Source: Quillaja saponaria (lineage: Eukaryota; Streptophyta; Magnoliopsida; Fabales; Quillajaceae). Taken from it: DNA of 64,000 bases. The position numbers and the translations under genes are program-made. The notes beneath the pieces are model-generated. The model was not told the origin of the DNA and searched no databases. It worked only from the letters and a program-made list of their open reading frames with translations. Each line of letters begins with the position of its first letter. Position 1 is the stretch's first letter. The stretch spans positions 16,864,001 through 16,928,000 of the forward strand of contig CM055612.1 in assembly GCA_029379385.1 (NCBI GenBank), read 5' to 3'. This document shows positions 1 to 11,289 of this stretch, piece after piece.

Positions 1-240
1 GACCGAGGCTTGGACCTCAGGATGGAAACCTGGGCCTCGCGTGCCTGAATCGCGAGCACCGGGAGGTCGGGTTCACTGTCAGGGTCGTTGAATCGACCGG
101 ATGAACCTCAACCGTTTTCGCCCCCGGGTTTGGAGATCTTGTGTGAACTCGACGGAGGCTAGGACCGCAAGGCCGTTAGATCGACCAGACCAGGTGAATC
201 TCAACCGTTTCTGACCCGGGTTTTGGAGATCTTCTTTTTG
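1..240. repeat. GC-rich segment with a 93-bp-offset direct duplication
   Basis: Positions 107-140 and 200-233 both run from CTCAACCGTTT through a C/G-rich block to GGAGATCTT, 93 bp apart, so this stretch holds two diverged tandem units. It is much richer in GC than most of the window and resembles the block at 1215-1720. It may be part of an LTR or other element that begins before the window. I see no open frame worth calling. Confidence 0.45.
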
Positions 241-1200
241 ATCGGTTTTGGGGGTTTATGCCTCTCCCTTTCAACTTCACCTGCCGAAATTTCTTGCAAC
301 TATGGCCAAACGACCGATCTCAACAGAAAATTCATTAGCCACATATGATGGTGACCATGTAATAACATGCTTTCTGAATATAATATGTCAAAGATATAGT
401 TGCATTGCAATTATCATTTTGACCCAACGAGGTGAATTACTGGTTTACTATGCCTGAGATGTCAATTATTTTGTTAAATGAGTGATCGACTCATCTTTGT
501 GATGGCCTTATAATTATGGTGTTTTTAAGCGACCCGGCCTTATAATATTTTCAAGACTTGGAATATTTTTGTTGTTGATGAATATGTAATTCAACAATTA
601 AGCAGACATAAATTAAGCTGAGCATTTGATTCATAGTAGATTTGCATGAAGATATAAAATTGACAAGAGTTTCTAAAAGAACATAGAAGTTTGTAAGCAA
701 TTTGTGTAAAATTTATAAAGTTTTTAGGCCATTTAAAGAATTTTAGGGCCAAAATGCAATTTTCTAGAATTACTTTGGTCAATTATATGATAATATAAAA
801 GGTTGCGGACTATTGTGCAATTAATTTGAATAATTTAGGTAAATAATATAAATGATAGAGGCATATTTGATAAATATGAAAAGATATGTGGTAATTATGT
901 GAATTTATAAAAATTTGGGCCATTTATGTAATTAAAAAATATATTTGGCCAGAATGTGAAATATAGATAAATTAACAGGTTAAATGTATAATTATTTAAA
1001 GTTTTGAGCCAATTATGTAAATATTTAAACTATATGGGTTATTATCATAATATATACGAAGTATAGGGACCAGATAGCAAAATAGATAACCTGGGCTTTG
1101 TTTGGATTTGGGCCGACATGGTGGGCTTTGTTTGTCAGCCCCGAGTTGAAGATCTGCACTTTTATTGGGCTGGGCTCTTGGTGGGCTGAGTTGGGAGCTG
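241..1200. other. AT-rich stretch, no supported gene
   Basis: The sequence becomes AT-rich with only short open frames and stops in all frames. It has no splice-bounded coding pattern, RNA gene or terminal repeat that I can recognise. It probably belongs to the same decayed element as its GC-rich flanks. Confidence 0.4.
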
Positions 1201-1214
1201 CCTGCACATTCACA

Positions 1215-1720
1215 AATCTGGAGAGTGCCGCCACTTGAGGCCGCTCGTGGGGGCGCGTGGGAGGTCCGTCGAGGTGGATGGATTAGACCTGGAGACCCGT
1301 GAGGTCGGCAGCTTCAATTTGGGTGGTCGCCTGAGTTCTCAGGTCGCCGGAATTGGCCTGAAAATGGACTAGAACAACAGCTCGCAATGCATAAAATCTG
1401 GCAACCTTGTTGGAGTGCCGCCGCTTAAGGCCGTGTGTGGGGGCTTGTGGGAGGTCTGGCAAGGTGGCGGCTTGGACCTGGAGACCCGTGAGGTCACTGG
1501 AATTGGCTTGAAAATGGACTGGAACGACAACTGACCATGCACAAAATCTGGCGACCTTGTTGGAGTACCGCTGCTTGAGGCCGCGCATGGGGGCGCGTGG
1601 GAGGTTTGGCGAGGTGGCGGCTTGGACCTAGAGACCCGTGAGGTCTGCAGATTCAATTTGGGTGGTCGTCTGAGTTCTCAGGTTGCTAGAATTGGCTTGA
1701 AAATTGATTGGAAGAGTACA
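1215..1720. repeat. GC-rich tandem repeat (about 189/150-bp units, 3 copies)
   Basis: A unit containing GACCTGGAGACCCGTGAGGTC recurs at about 1286, 1475 and 1625 (the third reads GACCTAGAGACC). The spacing is 189 then 150 bp; the second unit lacks about 39 bp that the first and third carry (the CTGAGTTCTCAGGT region). Each unit also holds a GTGGGGGCGCGTGGGAGGT-like block. Shorter GTCCGAGCTGGAGACCTG repeats follow at about 1820-1890. Open frames across this block arise from the repeated GC-rich sequence and I do not take them as genes. Confidence 0.7.
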
Positions 1721-2039
1721 TTGATTTGGCAAGATAGAGACTTGGAGAGCTGCGTGGTGATTAAGAAATTCAAATCATATGAATTTCCCACAGACGGCGC
1801 CAATGTTAATGTCGGATTTTGTCCGAGCTGGAGACCTGGCGAGGTGGTCTCCTCAATGCCTCCTAATTGTCCGAGCTGGAGACCTGCAGGGGTGGTTCTG
1901 GAGACCTGTCAGCACTCCGAAGCTCAAGTCAGTATCTAGAGAGATAAGGGGAGAACTATAAAGTGTAGAGAGATGGACCTTTTTTCATAGTGTGAGAGCT
2001 TGTATTTATAGGGCCTTTGGTGGAGTTGGGCTTAAGTTA

Positions 2040-2906
2040 ATATTTGTATTAACAAAACCCAATATGCAAAATTGGATTTCGTTTTTCCTAGACAAAGTTA
2101 TGTTTAATTAACAAAGGTAAGGTCAAAGCTGTTAAAATCCTGTGTTTTGTAGAATTTGAGGCAACTTCAAAGAGCCCAGTGGGATGGATTGTATACGGAG
2201 ATTAATTGGTTATGCGGGAGCGAAAATGCTTGGTAGGGGGTGATAATGTTGTGTAAGGTTGGGTTTACTCGTTGGCCCTTTGGTTTCTTTGTTTGATATT
2301 ATTGCTCTGATTAATTTATGATCCCGTGTTTCATGTAAATTGTGAATTTATGATGGTTATAATGTATATGTGTAATGTGAATTAAGGTATGAATAATGTT
2401 ACATGAGATTATTATATATGTTATACATTTGTGTTGGGTGATACTAGTACCCTTTGGGTACAATTTTCCACTCATGGAGTCTACAGGACTTATCCCTCTC
2501 GTGCATAATATTTTTTTCAGGAATCCAATATATGGCGTCGCCGAGTTTGTTGACCTGCCGACAGAGTATGACAATGTATTTTCCATGATCTCAGACTTGT
2601 AGTTAAGGATGAAAGTTGCAGTAACACTAGAATGGTAGAATGTTTAATTTTGTATGATGTAATAGTCTAGATAATTGTCCTCGTGTCGTTGTGTGGAATT
2701 AGGAACACATATATGTTGCATTTTGAGGCATGTTATATAAATTTTCTATAAGTTGTTATTTGTTGCAGAAAAACAAACTTTTACAATGGACTTTTATTCT
2801 TTAATTGGGTCAAGAATTGTGGTTGTTACTTTGTTTTGAATTCAAAGTTACGAAGGTTTGATTATCCCACCCTCCTACCAGTCATGCCTCCATGAGGGAT
2901 GTGACA
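2040..2906 (+). mobile_element. Family L LTR, 3' part
   Basis: From about 2040 the sequence matches the other L copies in order: the 'aaagttatgtttaattaacaaaggtaaggtc' type block, the hairpin GTACCCTTTGGGTAC at 2447-2461, the 'gtcaaggatgaaagtttgcagt' type block, and the ending TGTGACA at 2900-2906. The left part of the LTR is missing or replaced by unrelated GC-rich sequence. The next five bases (CAGTC) would be the right target duplication, but the matching left copy is not in the window. Confidence 0.75.
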
Positions 2907-2983
2907 CAGTCTCAATTTTTTTTTAAAATTTTTGTGGTGGATATAATTCCATCAATTCTATACACATATAATTATATATACAG

Positions 2984-3008
2984 ATATATATATATATATA
3001 TATATATA
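2984..3008. repeat. (AT)n microsatellite
   Basis: A nearly pure run of AT dinucleotides in AT-rich DNA just right of the L LTR end. Confidence 0.9.
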
Positions 3009-3229
3009 AGTATCCTTCTACTTTAATTTTATTGTTGTAATTATTATTTCATTTATTTATTTATTTTTTTATATATAAAAACGTTCTAAAACGTATGTCG
3101 AAGTATCGGGTTATAACATGTTTAATGGTATAGTTATTCATTTAATTTATAACTCTAATTTACACATTATGTCTAAAAGTCAATTTTTACGATATCGGCT
3201 TAGGATGGTTATAACAGTAGTAATAACTG

Positions 3230-5411
3230 AAAAAAAAAAATGAAAAAAAAAGAAAGAAGAGTATATTCGATATTAACAGAAAAACAGTGCTTTTTATAGA
3301 TTGTTCTTATAGTATTGTTTACATACCAATATTTGTAGCACACGTGCAACGCGAGAATCGTGTTTATGATATATGTATACAACAATTGATGTGAATTTCA
3401 AGAACTTATAGTTAATAAAAAATAATATTACATATTGATGACATTAAACAAATAAATAAATCAAATACAATGCAACTCTATCTTCTTATGTGTGATCCAT
3501 GGCCACCGAAGTAGTTGAATAAGATGAAAGAGGTGAAAATGATGCCAATAATTGGAGTAGAAATTTTTCTTCAACCGATCAAATCAAGGATATATATATC
3601 AAAGGTATTATTCATTGCAATTCACATTGGAAATTTTCATTTTCTTTCCATAAAAAAATTAAAAAAAATCTACAATTCTTTTTTTTTTTTTCCCTAGTTT
3701 TGTTTTACATGTGTGTTTAGAAACAAAAAAGGAGGAGATTGATGGTGGTACCATAAGAGCAACATTTGAACCATACTACAAGCCTTTCTCCCAAGTTTCA
3801 CAATTTTAGGTAAAAAGGCCCTGACGTGGCACCTAGAGATTTTATATGTGACTGTACTATCTAGGAATATTGATGAGTAGTTTTTACAATTATGAGCATG
3901 CGCACAAGTTCATTTTGTTACGGTTTGTACATCTTTTCTTCTATTTCTTTACAGCTATTAATTATTTATTTTTCTTTTTTTTTTAGAAAAAAAATATATT
4001 ATTATTGACAATGTCTCTGACTATTTCATTTCAGTTTGATATTAGCATATATTGGACCCACGTTCAAATGGATTGATAATTTATTAGAGATTAACTCATT
4101 TCGGTATGTTGTAAATTCAATGTATATTGTACAAAAAGAAAGAAATATAATTATATTTCAAATCAATCATTATCAATTTAACTGCGATCAACCTAAGTAT
4201 TTATTTAGAAGGCTTTATAAATAGTAAAGAAAGGAAACAAAGTAATGTAATTATATTTCACATGTAACCAATCCAATACGGTTTATTACTTTAATTTGAT
4301 AATCTTATGTATTAATTTAATTATATGGAAAATCTTTATAATTATATTAATTTTTTTATTTTATTCAATAGATGAGAGATGGAGAATATGTGAGTGCATC
4401 AGCTGGATGCACAATGACAAAGTTCAAATGAATAAAGAGAGACAAACAACCTAAGAATGTATATAGTTTAATAAAGATTATAAAGTTAAAATTTTCATTT
4501 TAGTTAATGGAATAACTCCCATGTGTTATGTACCTGCACTATACTTATATTATTCTTCTTCCTAATTTTGTAGTTTTTATCTTCTATTTTATCCATTGTA
4601 GTTTGGATTCCTTATAAAATTCTAAAAAGATAAGAAAAAATCAATAATGTGGAACCTCATTCTTTTCTGCATAAATTTAAATTCGATTTATTATGATTCA
4701 TCTCACAGTTTGCGAAAATTAAAATTATTGCCGAAGAAGTTGGGTGTCATTAACTAAGTCAAGAAAGATATATACACGAATAAGGTCATAATTAATTAAG
4801 TTATATAAGCCGATGAGGTCTGAGTTCAGAAATTATAATGAGGTTTGAATCACACCATTGACATATGTTGGTTATTTTCTTCTAATTTGAGAGTTATTTC
4901 TCTCATTTTATGAATTGATATAGTTGTAAGATTTGGATTAGGTTTATTTGTTGTAATTTGATAAACGATATATTGATGAAAATAATGTATATATAGAAGG
5001 AAAAAAAAAACTTGTATGAACATCTCTAAAATTCATCTTGTTGCTTATTTAGTTAGCATTATATTTACTAGGATTACTCAGTGTATTTTTATATATGATT
5101 AATGTAAATCTATTATGTAATGAAAGGAATACACCCCTTTATGATCCCCCTCCTATTTTATTTTTTTAGCAATTTGTAAAAATTAAAATTCTATCAACTT
5201 TTATTCTTTAATTCAACTAAAAGGGAAATGTGGTCATTGTAATTTTTTTTTTTTTTTTTAAAAAATAAAATAAAAGAAAATTTCACATATTGTGAGAAGG
5301 AATAAAAAATATCATGTGCATCCCTAATTATTTCTTTAACAAAAAGAAAAAAAAATCTCATGTAATTTATTTAATACTTCCCACTTATCTCCTATAAACT
5401 TATACTTAACT
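3230..5411 (+). repeat. Module M, copy A (left part)
   Basis: Blocks here recur elsewhere in the same order. 3230-3375 matches 32275-32420. 3480-3860 matches 18860-18970, 19470-19730 and 53725-54050. 3860-4060 matches 25320-25540 and 54080-54290. 4165-5160 matches 29430-30060 and 57800-58440. The copy is shorter than B and C between about 4070 and 4140. It runs directly into an RTE LINE fragment at 5412. The nature of the module is unknown; gene-like exon remnants inside it are listed separately. Confidence 0.65.
3499..3809 (+). pseudogene. Gene-like exon pair of module M (copy A), inactivated
   Basis: An ATG at 3499 opens an acidic stretch (MATEVVE, then a stop, then DERGENDANNW...). A second exon-like block lies between a TTTAG acceptor near 3719 and GTAAAA at 3810; in paralogues its frame reads ETKEEETDGG... 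and ends PKFHNFR. Similar pairs occur at 18884, 19494-19722 and 53747-54046, each broken in a different place: here a stop replaces the eighth codon. I do not recognise the parent protein. The exon-intron look is inferred from GT/AG positions and from the better conservation of these blocks, so a captured gene fragment and a non-coding repeat are both possible. Confidence 0.4.
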
Positions 5412-6239
5412 CAACTTAGAAATTTTAAATATCAAACTAATTGTGGTCGACTATATGTCTTTTTTCACTATTTACATCGATCGAATGTATTGTTTTCAAT
5501 AATGCCTAAAGCAATCATATCATTCTTAATGATTGTCCCCTCCCCCATTCTCATGTAAGTGTCGGTCTCCTTTTACCCCGTTTAATACTTACCACCTGCA
5601 CCAAGTCATATTTCCTAACTACGGTCTACTAGCCTATGTTGGATATGTCCAAACCAACATAAGCAATTCTCACTCATTTTGTCTTTGATAGGTTCTACCT
5701 CAACCTTCCTATGTATCTCCTCATTTTGTATTCTATCATTTTTGTATATCCAATCATTCATTTCAATATTCGTATTTCAGCTACTCCCATCTTATACTAG
5801 TAGTGTTTCTTAACTGCCTAACATTTAGAGTTATACAACATAGTCGGTTTCACTGCTGTCCTATAAAATTTTTTTTCAACCTATTCAGAATTTTAGGATC
5901 ATATAAAATTCCTGATGCACTTCACTACTCCTGGTCTCAATTCTATGTTCTCATCATGCTTAATTGCACAATATTTTGTAGAAACGAATCTAGATACTTA
6001 AATAAATTTTTTGGTGGGATTGCTAGACCATCCAAAAATATTTCAGTCGAGCCTCCTCAAGTTGACTAAAATCACACTCCATATAGTCAATTTTCGTCTG
6101 ACTCAACCTAAGACTTTTAGATTCTAACGCGTTCCTTCATAATTCTAGCTTAGAATTTAGACCTTTTCTAGTTTTGTCTACCAACACGATGTCATTAGCA
6201 AATAACATGCACTATGGAGACCTATACTTAATGACATAA

Positions 6240-6628
6240 GGCTTGGTATGGTAATGCTATGGCTTTTTGAGAGTTTTTGTGCTATTCTGACTCTCATAGA
6301 GTTACTTAAAAAGTTACATTAGTAGTGTTTGGAATAATAATATAAAATCTGCTCTTAACAAGTAGAAGCCATAAAATTAGTTTTGGTTTTGTAATGCTGT
6401 GACTTTTTTTTATTAAAAGTTAAGGTTATATTAGTTTGTAAATTTTTTTAAATCATAACCTAGCTTTTGAAAGTAACCCTGGAAGTGTTTTTAAAAGCAC
6501 CTTTGGCTTTTAAAAGCCCAGAGTAGAAGCACCCCAATTATTTTATTTTTTTTTCCAAATATTAAAAAATTGATTTGTACTCTTTATAAGCATAAGCAAC
6601 ATCCCAAAGAGCATTACCCAACTAAGTC
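6240..6628. mobile_element. Tourist-like MITE, 389 bp, TAA target duplication
   Basis: The ends are GGCTTGGTATGGTAATGCT and, read inward from the right, GACTTAGTTGGGTAATGCT: imperfect terminal inverted repeats matching at 15 of 19 positions. TAA flanks both ends (6237-6239 and 6629-6631). The paralogous RTE fragments at 31150 and 59530 lack the insert and read straight through as ATAAGTAAGTTCG, giving an empty site. Size, TIRs and a 3-bp TAA duplication fit non-autonomous PIF/Harbinger (Tourist) elements. No coding capacity is visible. Confidence 0.85.
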
Positions 6629-6770
6629 TAAGTCCGTTCATGGCAAAAACAAATAGGTATGGGCTTAAAGATGATCTTTGGTAAAAACCTATTATGATTG
6701 GAAACTCTCTAGTCATACTATTTGTAGTCTACACTCTAGTCATTACTCTCTCATACATATATATATATAT

Positions 6771-7312
6771 CCTTAATAACTTTTATATATTTAGTTGGAA
6801 CTTTCTTTTTCTCAAGAGCCCACCACTAAATTTTTCTATAAATAAAGTCCAGATGTAGATCTTTTTTTTCGTCTTTGTTCTTCATTAATCTTTTAAGTAA
6901 GAAAATAGTCTCCATTGTAAATCTTCTTAATCGGCATAAATCTAAATTGATTCTCAGAAACTGAAGTCTCGTTCCTAAACTTAGTCTCCATCTCCCTATC
7001 ACATAGATTAATTGTATGACTTATAAGTTTTACTTTGCAAATATATCCTTAATAACTTTTATATATTTAGTTGGAACTTTCTTTTTCTCAAGAGCCCTCC
7101 ACTAAATTTTTCTATAAATAAAGTCCATATGTAGATCTTTTCTTTCGTCTTTATTCACCATTAATCTTTTAAGTAAGAAATAGCCTCCATTGTAAATCTT
7201 CTCAATCGGCATAAATCTAAATTGATTCTCAGAAACTGAAGTCTCGTTCCTATACTTACTCTCCATCTCCCTATCACATAGATTAATTGTATGACTTATA
7301 AGTTTTACTTTG
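6771..7312. repeat. 276-bp tandem duplication inside the RTE fragment
   Basis: The unit starting CCTTAATAACTTTTATATAT at 6771 starts again at 7047 (offset 276). Both units run to TTATAAGTTTTACTTTG, at about 7037 and 7312, and differ at only a few positions. Copies B and C have one unit, so the duplication is private to copy A. Confidence 0.85.
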
Positions 7313-7449
7313 TAATAATTTACATAACTTTGTATATCCCTTTTAATCTTATAAAAAGGAAAAAAGTATTATTTCTTTATTTAGTAGGCATTTTCTAAGA
7401 TTTTGTTTGAAAGATATGTGAGACAAGTTACTTCAATATCTTTCATATC

Positions 7450-8100
7450 TAATAATATAATCCGATATCATAAAATCAAGTTTTAGATAATGTATAAATT
7501 TTACCTATAAAATAATAAACACATAAACGAATTAATTAAATAGTGACAAATTAATTAAATAGTGATATAATTAAAAATGTTATATTTTGATATTTTATTG
7601 AACGCTATATAATTTTTATGTATAACTTGTTGTAATATAAATAAAAAGAACTAAGTAAATTAAAGTGATGATATAATTAATATATATATATATATGTAAA
7701 CATCAAGATTTAATGTCCACCACACTTTAGTTTGACTTTGACCATATTTTTTTGTTAATTCAAGTTTTGTCTCATTATCTTTTTATTTTTATTTTTTATT
7801 TTTTGTCCCTATTTTGACATGGACTGATTTTTCTCCTTAGTTCCCACTGCCCTTATTTCCCCTGCTTTTTCATTGTCTTTGTCCCCTACATCTGGAAATT
7901 TCTAGGAGAAAGGGAGATTTGAGGGATGGGTGAGTTAACTCAATCCGAGTTTCCATAGCGTAGTCATCACTTTTTGCTGAAACGATGAGAGGGCATAGAT
8001 CACCGCCTTCAACTTCACCGATTGTTTTTCCATCTCGTTCTCTCGTCTGTTGTATCTTGTATTTTGTTATTACTGGGAAAGAAATGGTCGTTCATGTTCG
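7450..8100 (+). mobile_element. Family L LTR, 5' part (degenerate)
   Basis: AATATAATCCGATATCATAAAATC near 7453 resembles the L start (TGTTATAACCCGATAT). What follows resembles 40270-40900 and 46840-47250, including a TTTGACTTTGAC block near 7730 and a pyrimidine-rich block near 7850. The copy breaks off near 8100 and no target duplication is visible. Confidence 0.5.
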
Positions 8101-8214
8101 TTAGCTCCATGCTATCTTTTTATTCATCATTCTCCTCCAAATGCATATGTTAATAGACAAAGCATTTACCCCTTCTACCATAAATGACTTTCCCTCTGAT
8201 TCCAACAATAGTTC

Positions 8215-9640
8215 TATCACACCCCTCACGGAGTCATAATTGGCAAGAAGATTGGGTAGCCAACTCTTCATAACCCTAACTCCACAACAAAGAAACAAAT
8301 AAAACTCTTGACTAAACCAATGCATAAAAGTAAAATTTTTATAAAACATAAATTAGTGATAGAGTTTGTTTACTAATTGAAACATATAACAATTTATTAA
8401 AACTTTTGGTAAAAGTTTTCTATAATGTAAAACATGCCTAAAAATACAATCAAATTCCTAGCTACATTCAACCAGGTATTAACAGAGACAATATAACCAA
8501 GGAGCACCGCTCCGATAAAATCATAAACAATAACAAATTGACTTTTATAAAAAGAACTTATAATAGCCCAACACCCTAATTCTGATTGCAAATTTTCATC
8601 ATTTAGCATTAAGTATGAGACCCTAGAAAATACTTTATCATACGCTGTCAGCAGGTCACAAGCTCGGCGATGCCATATACTGAACTCCTATTACTAAAAA
8701 AAAATCACAAGAGTGGGATGAGTTGAAAATGTACCCAAAGAGTACTAGTATCACTTAACACAAGTTTATAATATATATAGTTAATTAATATCAACATATC
8801 ATAAATTCAAAAACCACTAAAGTTACATGTACACGATTATGAAAACACAAGCTTAACAAGCATAGCTTAAATAGCACTTTGTATAATTCAATCAAAATAA
8901 TTAAAGCACACAAATCATACAAAGGGTCAACCAAGTAACTTATCCCCACACAACAAATATCTCCCTTCATTGAGCATTTACATGTCTGTACAACAGATTA
9001 TTCTCCATACACAATCCATCTCATCGAGACTGAATACTCAATTCTTTTAAAACACTTATTAGAATTAAAATATCTTGTACCATAATATCTTAAAATATCT
9101 TAAGTGCACTTGGATTTAAATTTCGGAAGTAAAAATTATTTCAGAGAAAAATTCATTTCATTGGCCCTTACCGGCCACAAACAATTTCAACCACTTAACA
9201 TAATTCAAATAATTCACTGAAACGTTTCATATGCTTATTTTTCTATATAAAACATCTATTCAAATATATATACAATTACGCATAATAATTTAGCAATCAA
9301 AAGGTAGTATTTAACCACTCACTGTTTAACATTTTGCTCATCATTTCCTCTTGCGTTCACGCTCATTGTTGGCTAAACAACATGTTCTAAAGCTACAATT
9401 AAGTTTTTGAATTATTACTTAGTTTGTCACTTCATAAGATATAATCCTATAATTATCAAAACATAAATACCTTAACTTTCGCGCATTTACTAAAATCTAA
9501 TTCTTCTTAGACATTTTAATGTCAAAAGTGATTCTAAATCCTCTATAATCAACTGTCACATAACTGATGCTTTAGGTGTATATTATATGCTACTGTCTAA
9601 TACTTTGTACATGTGACATCTCCTAAGAATTCTTTGTTTT
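8215..9640 (-). mobile_element. Family L LTR, minus orientation, right end undefined
   Basis: It begins TATCACACCCCTCACGGAG (the complement of the L 3' end with TG changed to TA) and continues with all the L landmarks in reverse: the hairpin GTACCCAAAGAGTAC at 8731-8745, the AAAGGGTCAACC.AGTAAC block near 8922, the GTGCACTTGGAT block near 9103 and TTAACCACTCAC near 9312. Similarity to 36650-36800 persists to about 9500. The expected TTATAACA end is not found, so the copy is probably truncated before the caulimovirid-like insertion. Confidence 0.7.
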
Positions 9641-10529
9641 TCTAGATCCCAACCTACCTTAGTTTTACATAACAAGTAACAATGACAACAATTGCAAACA
9701 TATATCTGAAGTTGTTTGCCCTATCCCACAACCTAAAAGTGTTAAAAGACCTATAGATTCTTTTAATATCAAAATTTCAAACCTTTTATGTCCATTTCTA
9801 ATTCTAGTAAAGGTTTTTGATTATCTCATCTTCGAAAAAATGACATAAACATCATGCTAACCTATTACCTTTCATTGAATTATATAGAACCTCACCTTAA
9901 TATTTACTAAGTTATTTCTAGTTTTCACTCCTACATTTAAAAAGGACAATGTTTAAAGCCACATTGACCCTTAATTAAGTTTGGTTCCTCTTCTGATCAG
10001 AATAGCAAACTAATTCACTCATTTAAAATGCCGAGCTTAGTTTTTATATTATATCAGGTCAATCTTTTGTTGTAGAAGCAAGAAGGAACCTCAACTTAGT
10101 TAGTAATGATTTCAAGAAGCATCGTTTCTAATTAAGTTTTACTGAAGCAGTATTATGAAATTAGATTGCATTTATAATTTGATACTAGAAGCATTGATTT
10201 CTGATGAGAAATACCTATAAGAAGATTTAAACTTTTATTGTAATAATTATCATTTTCTAGTTGAGTAAATTCCCAACTATGAGTTTGTTTATGTGAGTTA
10301 GTTACAACTGAATGATTTTTGAATTTTCTGAACCCATATTTTCATTTTTGCATCTATATTATCACTTGTTGAAACTCAAACACTTCTGAAACAAGTAATT
10401 TTTGAATAGACCATGAGATTCTGACTTTATTCTTTGTATTTTTAATTATAGGAGTCAATATTTTAGAATTTACTAGAAATTGAGTTTCATCAAAGCTACC
10501 ACTATTCATATAATTCAAAGTTATGGATT
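9641..10529. other. Unresolved junction region with short coding-like stretches
   Basis: No terminal repeat is visible. On the minus strand, about 10350-10530 keeps an open stretch with protein-like composition (motifs SITLNYMNSGSFDETQF and WSIQKLLVSEVFEFQQ). On the plus strand, 9690-9835 holds a shorter open stretch (PQPKSVKRPIDSFN). Both abut the movement-protein-like remnant and may be rearranged pieces of the same viral insertion, but I cannot assign them. Confidence 0.35.
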
Positions 10530-10562
10530 TTGGAATAGTTATCTCTTGACACTTTTAAGCTT

Positions 10563-11144
10563 TTTTCTTCTAAATTAGTAGAAGAACATAAAAGGAAATT
10601 TAAGTATCTACAAATAGGAATGGTTCAGGTCGCATTAAAACTCTTAACTCGATTTGAATTAAACACTTTAACTTTAATCTATGTAAGAGATGCTAGACAT
10701 AATAAATTCTCAGAGTCCTTATTAAGATGCATAGAATCAAGTCTCTGTGATGGTCTTATATTTTTTAGTTGTTATCCAAATTTTTCAATGTCGTTAACAG
10801 ATCAAAACATAACGAATGCTTTAACCTTAAACATTCAATATCATGGTTTTGATATGCTATCTGGTTCTGAAAACGTAGTTCTAATATATAGAATTTACTA
10901 TAAAGTTATGAATAATATGGCCCCTAATTCCATAATAGAATCCAAAACAAGTGAAACCACCCTATTTATTGGTAATCCAGCTAAAACAAACATAGTTATC
11001 CTTAAAATAATTACTTGGGATCAGGTTAAACTTCCTGAAGCTTGAAAAATAGACCAAGAAATTCCACCAAAGAAACTAGAAACTAGAGACCTAGAATCGG
11101 TTATAGAGTATATCGATGGTGATGTAGAGATAAAATTCTCATAA
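10563..11144 (+). pseudogene. Caulimovirid movement-protein-like remnant (copy 1)
   Basis: The in-frame sequence runs through MVQVALKLLTRF, YVRDARHNKFSESLL and NALTLNIQYHG to TLFIGNPAKTN. Family knowledge: this order of motifs resembles the caulimovirid 30K-type movement protein, which modifies plasmodesmata for cell-to-cell spread. The frame is open from about 10563, has a TGA at 11043-11045 and a further stop near 11142; a third open stretch reaches 11286. The upstream part is lost or inverted. Copy 2 keeps only the later part of this region (63292-63480, minus). It is non-functional, and the identification rests on recognition without a database search. Confidence 0.6.
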
Positions 11145-11289
11145 AATAGAAAGATTAGACTAAACCGAGGAGAATCTTCCAGAAAGATGTCTACCTCTTC
11201 TATACCAACAACAGAAAATGAAACAAAACAGGTAATAGAAAGGATCATAAAGTCAAAAGATCAAGTCAATCCCATTATCAAGTAGAGAC

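Larger units (their letters stand above)
5412..7312 (-). mobile_element. RTE-type LINE 3' fragment (copy A), interrupted and rearranged
   Basis: Reverse-strand sequence matches the 3' part of the RTE element at 21352-24485. It has the tail side with TTGAG-like sequence near 5412, the C-terminal region, the segment before the reverse-transcriptase core ([18 protein letters not shown]-like coding), and around 6771-7300 the part encoding the VSENQF... and ...RLMEKYREKKKDL-like stretch. Many stops and frameshifts make it non-functional. A 389-bp MITE sits inside at 6240-6628 and part of it is tandemly duplicated at 6771-7312. The same fragment in the same context occurs in module copies B and C, so it was present before the module multiplied. 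Confidence 0.8.

Noticed and set aside
1283..1939. Open frames up to 105 codons in the GC-rich repeat
   Set aside because: They exist on both strands at once and follow the tandem repeat, a common artefact of GC-rich sequence lacking stop codons.
8397..8609. 70-codon minus frame
   Set aside because: Inside a minus-oriented L LTR at a position that has stops in other copies.
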